Of a stretch of 64,000 nt of DNA, positions 55,679 to 64,000 are shown in pieces (within the stretch, counting starts at the first letter, position 1; every line of letters starts with the position of its first letter). A model generated the notes under the pieces. It was not told the DNA's origin. It did not search any database and saw only the letters and a program-made list of their open reading frames with translations. This stretch comes from Sneathiella aquimaris (GTDB taxonomy: Bacteria; Pseudomonadota; Alphaproteobacteria; Sneathiellales; Sneathiellaceae). The stretch spans positions 682,001 through 746,000 of the forward strand of contig NZ_CP112881.1 of NCBI RefSeq assembly GCF_026409565.1. The letters are read 5' to 3'. The position numbers and the translations under genes were made by a program.

Positions 55679-56518
55679 CTAAAATTGCGCCGTTGCTGAA
55701 ACTGCCAGTTCCCCCTCTGGACCCATGGCCCAGACACTGCACAGGCTGTCGTCGATTTTTTTTCCGCAAATCTTAAAGGGGGCAATGTCAAAGATCGGAT
55801 TGAAATTCCTGAATTCAAAGTTTTTCAGGCTTTTCCCTTCCATATGGTCGGATGCAAGTTGCATCAAATAGGTTCCGATCAATGGCCCGTGGACGATGAG
55901 ACCCGGATATCCCTCTACACCGGTCACATATTCTCGGTCATAATGAATGCGGTGCCCGTTAAAAGTTAAAGCAGAATAACGGAATAACATGACCGGGTCC
56001 GGAACGATGGTCTGATGCCAGTCATAGTCGGTTGATGCTTTTTCGGGGTTTTTCTTTGGAGCATTTACCTGTGGGTCATCTCGATAAACAATATCATGTT
56101 CTTCCATGATATAGCGGCCGTTTTCCCCTTTGAGTTCATGTTCCACTGTTACAAAAACCAGGCGGCCCGTGCGTCCGTTCTTTTCAACGATAGATTTGAC
56201 CGTCGAAACCTTCTCGATGACATCTCCCGCCTTTATGGGGCGATTGAAGGTAAGCCTTCCGCCGGCCCACATCCGTCTTGGAAGGTCAACCGGGGGCAGG
56301 AAACCTCCCTTATAACTATGCCCATCCCGTGCCAGATTGGATTGCTTGTCCGTTGGCAGGAAATACATCCAATGACCGCCCGATGGAACATAGGGTGATG
56401 CTGGGGTCTCCTGATCCATGAAAGCGGCAAAACCATCAAGGGACTGCTGATGAATGATTTCAGTTCGCTTTTCCTGATTGCCGATCCAATCGGACAGTTC
56501 TATCTTATTCTCAGTCAT
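55679..56518 (-). CDS. Hotdog-fold dehydratase (FAS1-like / mesaconyl-C4-CoA hydratase-like)
   Basis: About 279 residues from ATG 56518 (MTENKIELSDW). Two hotdog halves: an N-terminal FAS1-like dehydratase part (LPRRMWAGGRLTFNRPIKAG) and a C-terminal MaoC-like part with catalytic FNGHRIHYDREY and GYPGLIVHGPLIGTYL. This layout matches HTD2-like enzymes and mesaconyl-C4-CoA hydratase. AGGAG lies 13 bases before the ATG, longer than ideal; an upstream ATG at 56554 is possible. Substrate likely an acyl-CoA, not determined. Confidence 0.85.
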   Translation of the reverse strand: MTENKIELSDWIGNQEKRTEIIHQQSLDGFAAFMDQETPASPYVPSGGHWMYFLPTDKQSNLARDGHSYKGGFLPPVDLPRRMWAGGRLTFNRPIKAGDVIEKVSTVKSIVEKNGRTGRLVFVTVEHELKGENGRYIMEEHDIVYRDDPQVNAPKKNPEKASTDYDWHQTIVPDPVMLFRYSALTFNGHRIHYDREYVTGVEGYPGLIVHGPLIGTYLMQLASDHMEGKSLKNFEFRNFNPIFDIAPFKICGKKIDDSLCSVWAMGPEGELAVSATAQF

Positions 56519-56580
56519 GGTGGGTAAGCAGCTCCTGTTTTTTGGCTGTAGCATAAAAGAATAAATACAGGTCGTAAATA

Positions 56581-57564
56581 ATGGTCACTGAAAAACGTGC
56601 AGATGCAGGCAATGATCGACCGGAGGACGCGTATAAATTGCCGCCCCTGGATCTGCGCGATGCAACCACTGTCGAAGCCGCCGCCCGGCTTATTTTTAAA
56701 GAATGTTCCGTTCATCTTAGGACAAATTTTGAACGTTTTGTGGCTTATGAAGACGAACCTTCTTTAATGCAGATCAGAATTGGGATGCGCCGCACAAGGG
56801 TCGCGATGCGGGTTTTCCGTCAAATCATTCATCCAGAAGTTTTGAAAAATTTTTCCCGAGAATACAAATATTTTGGCAGGCTTTTAGGCGAAGCGCGGGA
56901 CATGGATGTGTTTCTGCGAGGGATTTTGAGCGAAGATTGCCCGCTGGATGGTCAGGAAGATGCCTACGAAGAGTTGCGCCATCATGCCCTCATTATGCGC
57001 GAAAAGGAATACAAACTTATCGCTGTAGAAATTCGGGGTGGCCGGTTTGCGATGCAACTGGAGAATTTTGACAACTGGCGAAAGGAAGACTGGTCAAAAC
57101 GACTGGGTCGGACAGGCCAGAAAATTCTGAACGCGTCTGCACGGGAATTTGCTCTTGAAGTGATCGAGGATGGCCGTCAGGAGATGCTTAGCCAAGGTGC
57201 GTCCATTGAGGAGCTGTCCACACAGGAGCTGCATAAAGTCCGTAAATTTATAAAGCGCTCTCGTTATCATCTGAGGTTTTTTGCGTCTTTGATTGCCGCG
57301 GAAAAGCGACATCAGGGGTATGATATTCTTGTGAAAATGCAGGATAGCCTGGGGCACGTAAATGATGTGAAAGAGGCCTTACGCCTGATGGGGATTCTCG
57401 GGGGCGAGGTGAGAGCGGATCACATTGCGAATATCCTGTTGTTGATCGCCGAAAAAATTTCGGTGGCGGGAGAAGAAGTGCAGCAGCATTTGTCAGAGTT
57501 CACAACTCACTGGCACCACTATGAGGAATTCGTCATCACTCAGGATGATTTGTTGCCCAGTTGA
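56581..57564 (+). CDS. CHAD-domain protein
   Basis: A 327-residue all-helical protein with the CHAD pattern: RIGMRRTRVAMRVFRQI, FGRLLGEARDMDVF, the basic HKVRKFIKRSRYHLRFFASL and DSLGHVNDVKEAL. Conserved Arg, Lys and His residues form a basic surface that binds polyphosphate in characterised members. It lacks the CYTH phosphatase domain often fused to it. Convergent overlap of 25 bases with the sterol desaturase-family gene. Confidence 0.9.
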   Translation: MVTEKRADAGNDRPEDAYKLPPLDLRDATTVEAAARLIFKECSVHLRTNFERFVAYEDEPSLMQIRIGMRRTRVAMRVFRQIIHPEVLKNFSREYKYFGRLLGEARDMDVFLRGILSEDCPLDGQEDAYEELRHHALIMREKEYKLIAVEIRGGRFAMQLENFDNWRKEDWSKRLGRTGQKILNASAREFALEVIEDGRQEMLSQGASIEELSTQELHKVRKFIKRSRYHLRFFASLIAAEKRHQGYDILVKMQDSLGHVNDVKEALRLMGILGGEVRADHIANILLLIAEKISVAGEEVQQHLSEFTTHWHHYEEFVITQDDLLPS

Positions 57565-58370
57565 GCTTTTTCTTTGCGAAACGGCAGTAGAATCATCCAG
57601 AAAAACGATTGGCGTTCTGCTTTTTGATAGCTGGACAAACCGATTGTCATCCCCTGCTGTCCTTTTTGAGGGGCGGCTTGATAGGTCCGGAACAGCCTGT
57701 CCCAGATCGCCAGATTGAACCCAAAATTTCGGTTCAATTCTGGGATCAGAATAGAATGGTGCACCCGATGCATATCTGGCGTCACAACAAACAGCCGTAA
57801 AATTCCATCAACCGGTTTTGGCAAGCTGGCATTGGCATGGTTGAACATGGCCATGGAACTGAGAATGACTTCAAACAGAATGACGCTAAGCACAGGGGGT
57901 CCGAGAAGAAGAATGACGCCTAACTTAATTCCCATTGAAAGGGCGATTTCGACAGGATGAAAACGGGCTCCGGTTGTCACATCATAGTCTATATCGGCAT
58001 GATGAACCTTGTGGAGGCGCCAAAGAACAGGGACATGGTGGAAGGCCACATGTTGTCCATAAATAACTAAATCCTGAACAATAATGGCGATAATAACCGA
58101 TAACCAAAGGGGCAGAGAGACCATATTCAATAGTCCCCAGCCATTTTCCTGGGCGATAAGGGCCATGCTAACCGCCAGAATTGGAAACACTAAACGTAAA
58201 AGCAGAGAATTAAAGAATGTAAGCCCCAGATTCTGGGTCCACCGCCACAGTTTTGGGGCGCGGAGTTTTCGTGTTGGACTTAAAAATTCCCACACCCCAA
58301 CAAGTAAAAGGCTGCCAAAGAAGAAACCGAGGCGGATGGTCGGTTCGTTCTGTAAAATAAAATCAGACAT
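57540..58370 (-). CDS. Sterol desaturase/fatty-acid hydroxylase family protein
   Basis: A 276-residue membrane protein with the di-iron His boxes of the family: HVAFHHVPVLWRLHKVHHAD, FNHAN and DMHRVHHS. Four or five hydrophobic segments. Such enzymes hydroxylate or desaturate lipids such as fatty acids or ornithine lipids. The substrate is unknown. Start ATG 58370. Confidence 0.9.
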   Translation of the reverse strand: MSDFILQNEPTIRLGFFFGSLLLVGVWEFLSPTRKLRAPKLWRWTQNLGLTFFNSLLLRLVFPILAVSMALIAQENGWGLLNMVSLPLWLSVIIAIIVQDLVIYGQHVAFHHVPVLWRLHKVHHADIDYDVTTGARFHPVEIALSMGIKLGVILLLGPPVLSVILFEVILSSMAMFNHANASLPKPVDGILRLFVVTPDMHRVHHSILIPELNRNFGFNLAIWDRLFRTYQAAPQKGQQGMTIGLSSYQKAERQSFFWMILLPFRKEKAQLGNKSS

Positions 58371-58473
58371 TTTACTTCTTCTATTGCTGTTGATCTTTCT
58401 TCTATATAGGAATTCTGAAGAGTGAAACGATCAAAATTAAGTTATCCCATTTTTACAGTGAAAAGAGTAACGG

Positions 58474-59076
58474 ATGTATCTGGAAAACGGTAACGTGAAT
58501 TCTAAAACAAAACTTATTCTGGCACATGGTGCGGGCGCCCCAATGGATAGCCCGTTTATGGACTATTTTGCTGAAAAACTGGCGGGGGATGATCTTCACG
58601 TAATCCGGTTCGAGTTTCCCTATATGCAGGAGCGGCGGGAAAATGGGAAAAAGCGCCCGCCGAACAAGCAGGATATTCTCTTGGCCTGTTGGCGCCAGCT
58701 AATCGCAGATTTCGCGGGGGCAGACCGCTTGTTCATTGGCGGAAAGTCAATGGGGGGACGCATGGCGTCGTTGGTCGCCGATGAGGGCGGCGTTTCAGGC
58801 CTGGTTTGTCTGGGCTACCCTTTTTACGCCATCGGTAAGCTGGATAAACCACGGATTGAACATTTGAAGACCCTGAAATGCCCAACGCTTGTTGTTCAGG
58901 GCGAGCGCGATAGCATGGGAAATCGGGACGCCGTTGAACGGTATGATCTGTCCGATAACGTTAAGGTCTATTGGACAGAAGACGGGGATCACAGCTTTAA
59001 GCCGCGTAAAGCGTCCGGCCGGACCGAGATAGAAAATTGGGACGCGGCTATTGATGCTGTGAAGCAGTTTATATAA
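58474..59076 (+). CDS. Alpha/beta hydrolase (KANL3/Tex30-like)
   Basis: A 200-residue hydrolase with LILAHGAGAPMDSPFMDYFA (oxyanion region), nucleophile Ser in GGKSMGGRMAS, Asp in VVQGERDSMGN and His in EDGDHSFKP. This order matches the dienelactone-hydrolase-related KANL3/Tex30 family. Cytoplasmic. No known substrate. Confidence 0.88.
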   Translation: MYLENGNVNSKTKLILAHGAGAPMDSPFMDYFAEKLAGDDLHVIRFEFPYMQERRENGKKRPPNKQDILLACWRQLIADFAGADRLFIGGKSMGGRMASLVADEGGVSGLVCLGYPFYAIGKLDKPRIEHLKTLKCPTLVVQGERDSMGNRDAVERYDLSDNVKVYWTEDGDHSFKPRKASGRTEIENWDAAIDAVKQFI

Positions 59077-59102
59077 CTGGCCGTTGTGACGTGAAGCGGT
59101 CC

Positions 59103-59615
59103 TTAATTATCCACCCGGCTGATGGATTTACCAAGGCAGTTCAAGATCGGTAAGGCAAGAGTATATTCATTGTCAGACGCGGACGCCTGAATTTCCAAAT
59201 CACCGCTAGCAACCTTGCTTTCGTCAGCAGAAATAGGAGCACTAATCCAGATGGCCCCTTTTTCCTGCGCGGCTTTCTTGTATTCTTTGGATACATCCGG
59301 ATCGCCAGCACCCATATCGATGACAAGCGTTCCTGATGTGAGATGTTCTAAAAACGAATTTTCCCCTTCCATCATGGCGGATAATTGTTTCTGATCAGAA
59401 TGTGTCAGTATGATTGCCCCGCCTGAGGTTTTGTCAGCAACCTCTGCAGGTGACTCGCATAAATTAATGCCTTCCCGTGCGAAATCATATCGGGTGGCTG
59501 GTATATTGTGAAAGGCATAAGTCTTAGCACCAGCTGTACGGATCCGTTTCGCTAACGGTTTTCCAAGATGATCAGTGCCGACAAAGCCGACAATTTTTCC
59601 ATCGAGTACTCCCAT
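59103..59615 (-). CDS. Solitary NAD-binding domain of 6PGDH/3-HIBADH-like family
   Basis: A 170-residue protein equivalent only to the N-terminal Rossmann domain of 3-hydroxyisobutyrate/6-phosphogluconate dehydrogenase-like enzymes: GKIVGFVGTDHLGKPLAKRI, AIILTHSDQKQLSAMM, TSGTLVIDMGAGDP and AIWISAPISA. The GxGxxG loop is altered to GFVGTDHLG, and the C-terminal helical domain with the catalytic Lys is absent. It may be a decayed dehydrogenase or a small nucleotide-binding protein. The start is preceded by GAGGAGG. Confidence 0.7.
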   Translation of the reverse strand: MGVLDGKIVGFVGTDHLGKPLAKRIRTAGAKTYAFHNIPATRYDFAREGINLCESPAEVADKTSGGAIILTHSDQKQLSAMMEGENSFLEHLTSGTLVIDMGAGDPDVSKEYKKAAQEKGAIWISAPISADESKVASGDLEIQASASDNEYTLALPILNCLGKSISRVDN

Positions 59616-59704
59616 TCATTTCCTCCTCATGAGTTTTTTCTTATAAAGAAAAATATTATAGAAAAGAAAAAAGAAAGCAATCGATCGTTGTCCGGTGAAA
59701 CAGC

Positions 59705-59731
59705 AAAAAAATGGCCACCGTTAGGTGACCA
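59705..59731 (-). terminator. Intrinsic terminator after terB
   Basis: On the minus strand TGGTCACC pairs with GGTGGCCA (one G-U pair) across a four-base loop, followed by seven Ts (the A-run at 59705-59711). It lies about 24 bases after the stop of the TerB gene at 59755. Confidence 0.8.
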
Positions 59732-59754
59732 CTTATTTCCGGTGTTGGTCCGTA

Positions 59755-60162
59755 TTACAGGCGGACAAAGCGAATAGCAGCCCCACGCTCAATAGCCGCG
59801 GCCGTCAGTCGGTCAACGTTCAATCCATGTCTGAGAATTTCCAGCAGGCGCAATTCTTCCTGGCTAAGCTGACCATCACAAACAGCAATGTCACAGGCCA
59901 GAGCATAGGCTGTGTCATGTAATTTCTTCGGCAAGACAGCCTTGATTTTGGACACCATGCTGTTCAGGTCGCCTTCACCACTTAACATGTCCATGGAAGC
60001 GCGGGCATCCTCGACCAGGTGATCCTGATTATATTCAGAGAATACCGGAAGCGTTTTGACAATTTCACCGATCGTATTAAATTCCCGGTCTGTCATGTCT
60101 CCGTCAGCCGCGGAAACGATCACCATTGTTGAGATCAATGCGGTGTGAAGCGTAAGTGACAT
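59755..60162 (-). CDS. TerB-family protein
   Basis: A 135-residue all-helical protein. SAADGDMTDREFNTIGEIV and CDIAVCDGQLSQEELRLLEI are the paired acidic, metal-binding-like motifs of TerB-like proteins. Many such proteins have no link to tellurite. Start ATG 60162, preceded by AAGGAGA. Confidence 0.85.
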   Translation of the reverse strand: MSLTLHTALISTMVIVSAADGDMTDREFNTIGEIVKTLPVFSEYNQDHLVEDARASMDMLSGEGDLNSMVSKIKAVLPKKLHDTAYALACDIAVCDGQLSQEELRLLEILRHGLNVDRLTAAAIERGAAIRFVRL

Positions 60163-60209
60163 GAACCTGTATCTCCTTGTAATAATTTTGTCTCTTCAGG
60201 ATATGGGGA

Positions 60210-62999
60210 TCATCCCTGTTTATCCAACGAAATATTTTTAATTTCATTTTCTTTTTGAGCAATAAAATTTCGCGTTAGCCCAATTGCGTCTTTTAATCCT
60301 AGGCGTTCGATCTCAACACCCGGTGGAAAGGCCGAGGTCAAACGGCTGGGCATCATGCTATCCAGCATCACAAACACGCCAAAGTCGGTTTCGCGGCGAA
60401 GCAATCGGCCATAGGCCTGTTTCAACTTCAATCGGGTTAGCATGTCATCATAGCGGCTGCCCCCAAAAGCCGACCGTCTGGCTTTGTGCTTGATATCGGA
60501 TCGTGGCCATGGAACACGGTCAAAAACCAATAGACGTAACGATCTGCCGGGAACATCCACCCCGTCGCGGACCGCATCTGTACCCAGCAGTACGGAGTTT
60601 TCTTCTTCGCGAAAAATATCAACAAGGGTTGAGGTGTCCAATGCGTCCTGATGTTGGGCAAAAAGGTCAATGCCTGCTTTCGCCAGTGCCGGGGCTATTT
60701 TTTCGTGAACCGCCCGCAGGCGCCATATGGCGGTAAAAAGGCCTAATCCACCGCCACCGGCGGCAAGAAACAATTCCCGATAGGCGCTGGCAACTTCGGC
60801 CATGTGGTCCCGGCGGACATCAGTGACCACAATGATTTTGGTTCGTTCCCCGAAATCAAAGGGGGACATATGGGTTGTTCGCTTGGGGGGTAAGATCAGT
60901 TGATGTGCGCCCGTTCTCAAATCTGCGGCTTGCCACCCTTCTTCCGCTTCCGCGGAATCTTTCAATGTGGCGGATGTTATGACGGCACCGTGAGAAGGCT
61001 TCAGCAGGGTTGTTGCAAAGGGCACAGTTGGGTCGATCCAGCTGCGATAATATCCCATATCAAAGTCACGCCCGCCAATCCGTTCAATCGACAGCCAGTC
61101 AACAAACATGTCTGGCGTGGGCTCGTTTATGTCCGATAGCATCGCCTGCCAGGGTTTGATCATTGTATTTGTACGGCGGGATAAACCCTGCACAGCGGCT
61201 TCGATACGAAGTCGGGTTGCGGTATCCAGATCTTCTGCTTCTTCATCCAGCCGTTTGATCAGGGCCTTGGCCAGATCGGCGAGCGGTTTGGATAACCCGG
61301 CAAGGGCTTTTTCCAAAACAAAGGCAGTTTCATCCAGTCCCGGGACAAATTCAACGGCGCTGCATTCGATAGAATAAGGGCTGTCAGGCTGGCCGGAGCG
61401 GGCCAGGACCTGTTGTTTGACATAGACAAGGAATTGTTCGGCAGGGCCAGCAGGCAGGCCATCATTCAGACGTTTTAACCAGCCGTCTGAGGGAAGTTGA
61501 CGGGCCGCCTGAATTGCTGATTGCAGGGCATCATGTCCGGCTTCACTTTCGCCCAGCAAGTCGGAAATGCGTTTTTCCAGACCCCGCATCCGCCCTTTTC
61601 TGCCGCCGTCACTTCCGGCCACCCAGCGACGCAACTCGCTTGTTTCCAGCCCCGTAAGATGGGCCGAGAACGCACTGTCCGCCGCGTCAAAAAGATGGTG
61701 CCCTTCGTCAAAGACATATCGTTTTGGCAGGCCCGGATCATCTGGCCTGGAGGCCGCGTTAATCATCACGAGCGCATGATTGGCGATAACGATATCTGCC
61801 TTTCTGGCTTTGCGGGTGGATTTCTCGATGAAACATTTTCGGTAATGGGGACAGGCGGAATAAATACATTCACCGCGTCGGTCGGCAAGTCTCATAACGC
61901 GGCCTGCACCGGTAAGTTCATGCAGCCAACCGGGAAAATCACCTCCCATATCGCCGTCTCGCGTTGCAAGAACCCAGCGGGCAACAATGCCAAGAATGAT
62001 CAGGTCTGGCCCGCGTGCGGCCCCGCCTTGAAGTGCTTCTTCAAAATTTAGGAGACAAAGATAGTTTTCCCGGCCCTTGCGAACGACGGCTTTAACCGCT
62101 TTGACATCGGGTTCAGGATAGAGCCGGTCCAATTCATCATCGATCTGCCGTTGCAGGTTTTTGGTATAGGTTGAAAGCCAGACAGCCCCTCCATTTTTTT
62201 CCGCCCAGACACTGGCCGGTGCAATATAGCCGAGGGTTTTCCCGGTTCCGGTTCCCGCTTCGGCGAGAACAACATGAGGCGCATCTTCCTGATCTCGGGG
62301 AGTGAAGGCGTGGGAGGCTGCGGCACTGAAATCCGCCTGCTGAGGTCGCGGCTCGGCGCTGCTATGTAATAACTCTTTCAGGCGGTCCCGGGCTTCCTGT
62401 TCGGAAATTGAAACATCGTCGGGAGGCGGTTCAGGTGCAAAATCGGGCCATTCTTTAACATGTTTCCAGACATCCAGCCCACCTAACGGCCCTGCGTTCT
62501 CTGTTTGCCCAAGGGCTGAAAGAACGAAGGGGGCCCAGTTCCACCCCGCACGGCCCATGGTGGCCGCAATGCGAGAGGCCTGTTTATTTGCCTCGGGCCC
62601 AAGTTTCATCAGATGATTGAGGAGAAAATTCACGGCTTCGTATAACGAAAGGGCTTGCTCCTCCAGCGTATCGCCCGTATGAATTTTTAGGGATTTTGCT
62701 ATTCCCTTGGGGGTTGGCAAGGCCAACTTTGCTGGGAAGGTAAAAGCGAATAGTTCCAGAATATCAAAGGCGGTAAATGGATTAAGGCCCAGCCGACGGG
62801 CCACCGCCAATCGGTGTACTAACAAAGGCGGACATTCTTCAATTCGAGCTTGTGCGGATGAAATCGATTCTTCCTCGATTTCCCCGTCAGCGGTCAGCCA
62901 AACTGTTTTTTCACCGGATAACACCAGAACCGGGACATCGGGCAGCCTGATCTCTTGCTTTTTGTCTGAATTTCCCTGCTGTTGTTCAGTTTCTGACAT
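60210..62999 (-). CDS. DinG/XPD-like Fe-S DNA helicase
   Basis: A 929-residue superfamily 2 helicase from ATG 62999 (AAGG about six bases before). Residues 1-~225 are an alphaproteobacterial N-terminal extension. Walker A EAGTGTGKT, four Fe-S cysteines (NYLCLL then CIYSACPHYRKC), the DEGH box in VFDEGHHLFDAADS, VITSATLKD (motif III) and the C-terminal QAYGRLLRRETD motif VI identify a DinG/YoaA-type helicase. It probably unwinds damaged or stalled DNA structures. Divergent from lysS with 85 bases between. Confidence 0.9.
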   Translation of the reverse strand: MSETEQQQGNSDKKQEIRLPDVPVLVLSGEKTVWLTADGEIEEESISSAQARIEECPPLLVHRLAVARRLGLNPFTAFDILELFAFTFPAKLALPTPKGIAKSLKIHTGDTLEEQALSLYEAVNFLLNHLMKLGPEANKQASRIAATMGRAGWNWAPFVLSALGQTENAGPLGGLDVWKHVKEWPDFAPEPPPDDVSISEQEARDRLKELLHSSAEPRPQQADFSAAASHAFTPRDQEDAPHVVLAEAGTGTGKTLGYIAPASVWAEKNGGAVWLSTYTKNLQRQIDDELDRLYPEPDVKAVKAVVRKGRENYLCLLNFEEALQGGAARGPDLIILGIVARWVLATRDGDMGGDFPGWLHELTGAGRVMRLADRRGECIYSACPHYRKCFIEKSTRKARKADIVIANHALVMINAASRPDDPGLPKRYVFDEGHHLFDAADSAFSAHLTGLETSELRRWVAGSDGGRKGRMRGLEKRISDLLGESEAGHDALQSAIQAARQLPSDGWLKRLNDGLPAGPAEQFLVYVKQQVLARSGQPDSPYSIECSAVEFVPGLDETAFVLEKALAGLSKPLADLAKALIKRLDEEAEDLDTATRLRIEAAVQGLSRRTNTMIKPWQAMLSDINEPTPDMFVDWLSIERIGGRDFDMGYYRSWIDPTVPFATTLLKPSHGAVITSATLKDSAEAEEGWQAADLRTGAHQLILPPKRTTHMSPFDFGERTKIIVVTDVRRDHMAEVASAYRELFLAAGGGGLGLFTAIWRLRAVHEKIAPALAKAGIDLFAQHQDALDTSTLVDIFREEENSVLLGTDAVRDGVDVPGRSLRLLVFDRVPWPRSDIKHKARRSAFGGSRYDDMLTRLKLKQAYGRLLRRETDFGVFVMLDSMMPSRLTSAFPPGVEIERLGLKDAIGLTRNFIAQKENEIKNISLDKQG

Positions 63000-63084
63000 A
63001 TAGGCCTTGAAAATCATTTGCGGACGTTGACGTTATGACTTTGTACGCCTAAATTCCGCCGACCACAAATATGGAGATTAAAAA

Positions 63085-64000
63085 ATGTCATCGGATGCCG
63101 AAATCGCACTGTCTAGCAACTCCTGGGCGTTTGTCGAGGCAAAGAAACTTGCAGACCGTTATGCGAAGGAAGCACCCAAGAAGGGCTACGTGCTGTTTGA
63201 AACTGGCTACGGACCTTCAGGGCTGCCCCATCTGGGGACATTTGGAGAGGTTGCGCGTACGTCTTGGGTGCGTCATGCTTTCTCGCTTCTGTCCGATATT
63301 CCAACGCGTCTGATCGCCTTTTCAGATGATATGGATGGTTTGCGAAAAGTACCGGACAATGTGCCGAACAAAGAGATGCTAACGGATGCCCTTGATAAGC
63401 CTCTGACACAGGTGCCGGATCCATTTGGTACCCATAACAGTTTTGGCGAACATAATAATGCGCGGCTTCAAGCTTTTCTCGATCAGTTTGGCTTTGAGTA
63501 TGAGTTCCGCTCGTCCACTGAATGCTATAAATCCGGCGAATTTGATGAAACCCTGAAGCTGGTTCTGGAAAAGTATGACGATGTTATCAATGTCATTCTG
63601 CCGACACTCGGCCCTGAACGCCGGGCGACCTATTCACCGTTCCTGCCAATTTGTCCGCGGACTGGGAAAGTCCTGCAGGTTCCGATCATTGAACGGGATG
63701 TTGAGGCTGCAACGGTCACTTACAATGACCCTGAAACAGGTGACGCCGTAACGGTTCCTGTAACAGGTGGTCATTGCAAATTGCAGTGGAAAGTCGATTG
63801 GGCCATGCGCTGGCATGCCTTGGAAGTTGATTATGAAATGGCGGGCAAGGACTTGATCGATAGTGTTACGCTGTCGAGTAAAATTGTCCGTATTCTGGGT
63901 AAAAAACCACCAGAAGGGTTTAACTATGAACTCTTTCTCGACCAAGAGGGTAAGAAAATATCCAAGTCCAAGGGGAACGGGATTACCATTGAAGAATGGT
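63085..64000 (+). CDS. lysS: Class I lysyl-tRNA synthetase (3' partial)
   Basis: The first 305 residues of lysine-tRNA ligase; the frame runs off the window. The start ATG 63085 follows GGAG by nine bases. The class I HIGH-like motif is [10 protein letters not shown] and the KMSKS-like motif is KISKSKG near the window end; [11 protein letters not shown] and [16 protein letters not shown] are family blocks. This is the archaeal/alphaproteobacterial class I enzyme, not the common class II LysS, and it supports the taxonomic assignment. It charges tRNA-Lys in the cytoplasm. Confidence 0.95.
   Translation, partial: MSSDAEIALSSNSWAFVEAKKLADRYAKEAPKKGYVLFETGYGPSGLPHLGTFGEVARTSWVRHAFSLLSDIPTRLIAFSDDMDGLRKVPDNVPNKEMLTDALDKPLTQVPDPFGTHNSFGEHNNARLQAFLDQFGFEYEFRSSTECYKSGEFDETLKLVLEKYDDVINVILPTLGPERRATYSPFLPICPRTGKVLQVPIIERDVEAATVTYNDPETGDAVTVPVTGGHCKLQWKVDWAMRWHALEVDYEMAGKDLIDSVTLSSKIVRILGKKPPEGFNYELFLDQEGKKISKSKGNGITIEEW

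Noticed and set aside
61521-62051. 176-codon open frame antisense to the helicase
   Set aside because: No recognisable domain and fully inside a gene with intact helicase motifs.
1-64000. CRISPR arrays, tRNA genes, insertion sequences, prophage
   Set aside because: I looked for regular direct repeats, tRNA-like cloverleaf motifs, transposase motifs and inverted terminal repeats and saw none that I could support by eye.

Overview
The window looks like chromosome of a moderate-GC alphaproteobacterium. Supporting genes include a class I lysyl-tRNA synthetase, a DUF2794 protein, an IalB-family protein, ScoAB CoA transferase and a SCO1/PCu(A)C copper-delivery cluster. A marine, Sneathiella-like lineage is a guess; nothing here fixes the genus. 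I found no tRNA, rRNA, CRISPR array, transposase or phage gene.

Positions 1-23131 form one large extracellular polysaccharide / protein-sorting (exosortase, PEP-CTERM) locus. The left part (1-4879, plus strand) encodes polysaccharide assembly: an acyltransferase, a Wzx-type flippase, a split Alg14/Alg13-like (PssD/PssE-like) glycosyltransferase and a further glycosyltransferase. Next come the system-specific genes: the TPR lipoprotein PrsT, an ExeA-like AAA ATPase, an outer-membrane beta-barrel protein, a Wza-like export lipoprotein, a type I secretion ABC/HlyD pair, an exosortase fused to EpsI, a BY-type tyrosine kinase, a Wzz-like chain-length protein, a VPLPPA-type sorting-signal protein (a likely cargo) and a WcaJ-like initiating glycosyl-phosphate transferase. 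A VanZ-family protein closes the block. In this model the initiating transferase loads sugar-phosphate on the lipid carrier, the glycosyltransferases extend it, the flippase moves it across the inner membrane, the Wzz/kinase pair sets chain length and the Wza-like/beta-barrel proteins export it. The exosortase processes cargo carrying the C-terminal signal. The type I exporter may secrete an EPS-modifying enzyme, as rhizobial PrsDE does. No polymerase (Wzy), TolC or PrsK/PrsR regulators are in the window.

Positions 23200-49927 are mostly housekeeping and central metabolism: an AsmA-like secreted protein, YggT, DUF167, FolD, ArgG, RlmN, IalB, a SpoU-type RNA methyltransferase, asparaginase, quinone reductase, a methyltransferase with an added C-terminal domain, ScoA/ScoB, two tandem EamA transporters, DUF1232, an SDR dehydrogenase, pterin dehydratase, a low-molecular-weight phosphatase, SpeE, ThpR, an aldo/keto reductase, a TesA-like esterase divergent from a YbbA/YbbP-like ABC exporter, a BI-1 family protein, an M81 (MlrC-like) peptidase with a TTC38-like TPR protein, DUF2794 and MsrB.

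Positions 49928-64000 hold a four-gene Dpp/Opp-type ABC transporter without its binding protein, a copper-delivery operon (DUF2946, SCO1, PCu(A)C), a hotdog dehydratase, a CHAD protein, a sterol-desaturase-family protein, an alpha/beta hydrolase, a solitary NAD-binding domain, TerB, a DinG-like helicase and the 5' part of lysS. Several intrinsic terminators can be read directly. The most unusual items are in the exosortase locus: a C-terminal remnant of a choice-of-anchor Q protein, an ABC exporter with a long C-terminal extension, and a heptamer tandem repeat just before prsT.
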